Source: Pseudomonadota bacterium | Lineage (GTDB): Bacteria > Pseudomonadota > Alphaproteobacteria > JAAXGF01 | Reading direction: 5' to 3' | Assembly (NCBI GenBank): GCA_022563655.1 | Contig: JADFMW010000115.1 | Coordinates: forward strand, 1 to 8,684 | Length of the DNA: 8,684 nt | In this document: piece after piece, positions 6,696 to 8,684 of the stretch | Position numbering within the stretch: the stretch's first letter is position 1 | How the letters are laid out: every line of letters begins with the position of its first letter | Notes under the pieces: model-generated | The model's input: only the letters and a program-made list of their open reading frames with translations | Database searches by the model: none | What the model was told of the DNA's origin: nothing | Position numbers and translations under genes: made by a program

Positions 6696-7991
6696 TCAGC
6701 GCGCCAGGCGGTCGGCGATGCGGTAGTAGAGCGCCACCGCGGGCACGAACCAGGGCGTGCCGGTATAGAGCGCCATCGTCGGGAACGCGCGCCCGTCGAG
6801 CGGCGTCGCGGCGTCGGCGTCGCCGAGGACGCGGAGCGCCGTCTTGTGGCCGAGGTAGGTCGCCATCACCACGCCCGAGCCGCAATAGCCGAGGGCGTAG
6901 TGGACGCCGTCTTGCCGGCCGGTATGCGGCAGCCGGTCGAAGGTGAGGGCGATGTAGCCCGACCAGCTGTGGCTGACGCGCACGTCGGCGAGCTCCGGGT
7001 AGATGCCGGTCATGAAGCGGTGCAGCCGGGCGCCGGCGACGCGCAGGTCCGCCCCGCCATACGTGGGCCGGCCGCCGAACAGGATGCGCCGGCCGTCGGG
7101 CGAAGGCCGGAAGTAATAGACGTTCTTCCTGGTGTCGGTGAGCATGCGGCGCTTGGGCATCAGCCGCGCCATCACCTCGGGCGCCAGCGGCTCGGTGGCG
7201 ATGATGAAGCTCCGCGCCGGGATCAGCCGGCGGCGGAAATACGGCGTCGCCAGGCCGGTGTAGCCGTTGGTGGCGACGATCACGTCGCGCGTCGCGAGCT
7301 TTCCGCGGCCGGTGGCGATGGTGAAGCCCTTGCCCTCGGGGGCGATGGCGGTGACCGGCGCGTCGGCGGCGACGACGGCGCCGGCCGCGACCGCGCGCTC
7401 GAGCAGGCCCTGATGGTAGAGCGCCGGGTGCAGGCCGCCGTCGCGGTGCAGCACGCGGCCGCCGTGGTAGGCGTCGGAGCCGATCTCGCGGTGCTGCTCG
7501 CCGCGCGGCACCATGTCGGCCTCGATGCCGACGTGCTTGCGCAACAGCTCGGTCTCGCGGGCCAGGGCCTCGTAGCGCCCCGGCGCGTGGGCGCCGGTGA
7601 AGCGGCCGACGCGCGCGAAATGGCAATCGATGCGCTCGCGCTCGATGAGCCCGGCGAGGTGGTCGAGCGCCGCCTGCCCTTCCTTGTAGATCGCGGCGGC
7701 GCGCGCCAGGCCGAGGCGGGCGCAGAGCCGGGAAAAGGCGACCTTGAACATGCCGCCGCACATGCCGCCGTTGCGCGAGCTGGCGCCGTGGCCCAGCGCG
7801 CCCGCCTCGAGCACCACGACACGACGCCCGGCGCGGGCCAGCGTGAGCGCCGCCGACAGCCCGGTAAAGCCCGAGCCGACGATCGCCACGTCGCACGCCG
7901 CGGGCAGCTCGGCGCGCGGCGCGGGCCTGGGAGCCGCCTCCCACCAGTAGGGCTCGAGCTTGATCTCGGGTGACAGGACCGACGCCACCAT
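6696..7991 (-). CDS. FAD-dependent oxidoreductase of the DAO superfamily (PuuB/OrdL-like)
   Basis: Soluble flavoprotein of 431 residues, probably oxidising a primary or secondary amine such as gamma-glutamylputrescine or an amino-acid derivative. An N-terminal EPYWWE segment (13-18) typical of the PuuB/OrdL group precedes the dinucleotide fold: DVAIVGSGFTGLSAAL (34-49, with GSGFTG at 39-44), acidic Glu62, and GASSRNGG (69-76), where the flavin pyrophosphate region sits. The FAD-closing C-terminal block is GVHYALGYCGSGVVMATYLG. The frame extends upstream to a TTG at 8051 and an ATG at 8045, but ATG 7991 is chosen because GGGGG (7996-8000 on the plus strand as CCCCC) lies 4 nt before it and the EPYWWE start then falls at the usual position. 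It is a monocistronic-looking gene, with tRNA-Ser transcribed away from it. Substrate is unknown; polyamine genes are not in view. Confidence 0.88.
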   Translation of the reverse strand: MVASVLSPEIKLEPYWWEAAPRPAPRAELPAACDVAIVGSGFTGLSAALTLARAGRRVVVLEAGALGHGASSRNGGMCGGMFKVAFSRLCARLGLARAAAIYKEGQAALDHLAGLIERERIDCHFARVGRFTGAHAPGRYEALARETELLRKHVGIEADMVPRGEQHREIGSDAYHGGRVLHRDGGLHPALYHQGLLERAVAAGAVVAADAPVTAIAPEGKGFTIATGRGKLATRDVIVATNGYTGLATPYFRRRLIPARSFIIATEPLAPEVMARLMPKRRMLTDTRKNVYYFRPSPDGRRILFGGRPTYGGADLRVAGARLHRFMTGIYPELADVRVSHSWSGYIALTFDRLPHTGRQDGVHYALGYCGSGVVMATYLGHKTALRVLGDADAATPLDGRAFPTMALYTGTPWFVPAVALYYRIADRLAR

Positions 7992-8022
7992 GGGTCCCCC
8001 GCCATTCGGGAACGTCGCGCCC

Positions 8023-8051
8023 AGCATGGCGGACGCGGCGGCCATCGGCAA
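8023..8051 (-). promoter_or_regulatory. weak candidate promoter for the PuuB-like gene
   Basis: On the minus strand TTGCCG (8046-8051) and CATGCT (8023-8028) are separated by 17 bp, about 30 bp before the chosen start at 7991. The -35 is fair and the -10 is poor. The placement also supports starting translation at 7991, because transcription would begin downstream of the alternative starts at 8051 and 8045. Confidence 0.3.
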
Positions 8052-8132
8052 GGGCTCAAGGCCGAGGCGCCCGGGCGGTCATCGCCGTGATGAAGGCGTC
8101 CATGCCCGGCGCGCACGCCCGAGCGCCGCGCT

Positions 8133-8161
8133 TTGCCACGGCTCCGCCGCTCGGCTATACA
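8133..8161 (+). promoter_or_regulatory. sigma70-type promoter of tRNA-Ser
   Basis: TTGCCA at 8133-8138 and TATACA at 8156-8161 are separated by 17 bp, a near-consensus housekeeping promoter. Transcription would begin near 8168, about 25 nt before the mature tRNA 5' end, leaving a short leader for RNase P removal. The stretch between, 8170-8190, is very GC-rich. Confidence 0.7.
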
Positions 8162-8192
8162 GTTGCGCGGCGAGGCGCCGCGCGCACGCCCC

Positions 8193-8280
8193 GGAGGGAT
8201 GGCCGAGTGGTTTAAGGCGCACGCCTGGAAAGCGTGTTCACCGAAAGGTGTCCGGGGTTCGAATCCCCGTCCCTCCGCCA
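8193..8280 (+). tRNA. tRNA-Ser(GGA)
   Basis: 88-nt class II tRNA that decodes UCC/UCU serine codons. The acceptor stem GGAGGGA (8193-8199) pairs with TCCCTCC (8270-8276). The discriminator is G8277, as expected for serine, and CCA is encoded at 8278-8280. The anticodon stem CACGC/GCGTG encloses the loop CTGGAAA with anticodon GGA at 8227-8229. The long variable arm has stem CACC/GGTG with a GAAA loop, the serine identity feature. The T-arm is CGGGG-TTCGAAT-CCCCG. It is fully intact. Confidence 0.98.
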
Positions 8281-8575
8281 AACTTAGCGCGTTGTTATAG
8301 AATAGTTTTTTGTAATTCCTCGGGATTCGAACTTCTCCCGACGTTTCCGTGGCTTGGCGCACTTGTAGCATCCCCCGGCGGTCCCGAGAGACGCAGTGGT
8401 CCCGGATTCGGTGCGCTGTGTCCGCGAATATCTCATTGGGCCTTATTGGTGGCACCGTTCAAAGCGCTGGTTTCCCGATCCCATCGTTGCCGATACGGGA
8501 AGATCCGGAACGAGTAAGCCCTTCACGTGCGTGGTGAGAGGTGTGTCAGCGAATCGTGGCACGAGTGCGCTCGGA
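8281..8575. other. lower-GC non-coding region downstream of tRNA-Ser
   Basis: No open frame here has family features. By hand count 8281-8340 is about 40% GC and 8401-8460 about 58%, clearly below the genes to the left. Contents: a T6 run at 8306-8311 that may mark the tRNA transcript 3' end (no stable stem directly before it); an inverted repeat TCGGGA/TCCCGA at 8320-8341 with a 10-nt loop; within it an inverted 11-nt copy of the tRNA T-arm core; and TTCCCG/CGGGAA at 8472-8501. It probably separates the chromosomal tRNA from an incoming or decayed element. Confidence 0.5.
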
Positions 8576-8684
8576 TCACGAAAACCCCAGCGCGGTGCGT
8601 TGCTCGCCCCACTCGAGCGGAAGCAGTATTTCGCGCATAAGTCGGCGTGCCGTCAGTCCAGGCGGATGGCGCCCCTCGACGATG
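8576..8684 (-). CDS. possible C-terminus of a serine recombinase-like protein (partial)
   Basis: On the minus strand one frame enters from the right edge and runs 35 codons to a TGA at 8576-8578. Its end reads GRHPPGLTARRLM, then REILLPLEWGEQRTALGFS. The pattern P-x-x-L-T-A-x-x-L followed by L-P-L-x-W-x-E-Q-R-x-x-L-G-F at the very C-terminus resembles, from memory, large serine recombinases of rhizobial and other proteobacterial mobile elements. Only the tail is visible; the resolvase catalytic domain would be far outside the window. Third-position GC is about 69%, lower than the neighbouring genes. The plus strand is also open in part here, so the call is tentative. Such a gene beside a tRNA would fit an integrated element. 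Confidence 0.4.
   Translation of the reverse strand, partial: IVEGRHPPGLTARRLMREILLPLEWGEQRTALGFS

Noticed and set aside
8306..8341. Rho-independent terminator after tRNA-Ser
   Set aside because: The T6 run precedes rather than follows the TCGGGA/TCCCGA stem, and no stable stem lies directly upstream of the T-run. A standard terminator cannot be claimed.
7280..8455. Minus-strand frame whose translation includes AEGRGFEPRTPFGEHAFQ
   Set aside because: That string is the known artefact of translating the antisense of a tRNA-Ser gene. The rest is a shadow of the PuuB-like gene.

Overview
The window is GC-rich (most genes have a G or C at the third codon position) and its content suggests an alphaproteobacterium. 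It holds an MOFRL-type glycerate kinase, a COG3931-type N-formylglutamate amidohydrolase, a DUF1244 protein, a GcvT-fused dimethylglycine/sarcosine dehydrogenase-like flavoenzyme, and a tRNA-Ser with encoded CCA. The exact taxon cannot be fixed from this sequence. Most of the window is metabolic and chromosomal. Only the last ~400 bases look accessory.

Layout: (1) 1-1122, minus strand: glycerate 2-kinase, whose C-terminus lies beyond the left edge. (2) 1123-1217: a divergent intergenic region with a GC-rich 8-bp inverted repeat and a -10 element placed so that the next mRNA could be leaderless. (3) 1218-3573, plus strand: N-formylglutamate amidohydrolase-like protein, YbdK-type carboxylate-amine ligase (1-nt gap), and a DUF1244 protein with a CxxC motif. 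(4) 3587-3680: a repeat built on a perfect 30-bp palindrome, between two convergent genes. (5) 3716-6148, minus: an 810-residue FAD-oxidoreductase/GcvT fusion. (6) 6149-6470: a 322-bp divergent intergenic region. (7) 6471-6674, plus: a dodecin-family small flavin-binding protein. (8) 6696-7991, minus: a PuuB/OrdL-like FAD amine oxidoreductase. (9) 8193-8280, plus: tRNA-Ser(GGA) with a good promoter. (10) 8281-8684: lower-GC, mostly non-coding DNA, ending in what looks like the last 35 codons of a serine-recombinase-like gene entering from the right edge.

Functionally, the two flavoenzymes oxidise amine-type substrates, probably an N-methylated glycine for one and a polyamine or amino-acid derivative for the other. 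A small flavin-buffering protein lies between them. Glycerate kinase would feed C2/C3 carbon into central metabolism. The amidohydrolase/ligase pair is a potential cleave/make pair for an amide-linked metabolite, but its substrate cannot be read from the sequence. No dramatic new system is evident. The points most worth follow-up are the possible element edge at tRNA-Ser, the dodecin that lacks the usual flavin-stacking Trp, the leaderless promoter with its overlapping palindrome, and the tightly coupled amidohydrolase-ligase pair.
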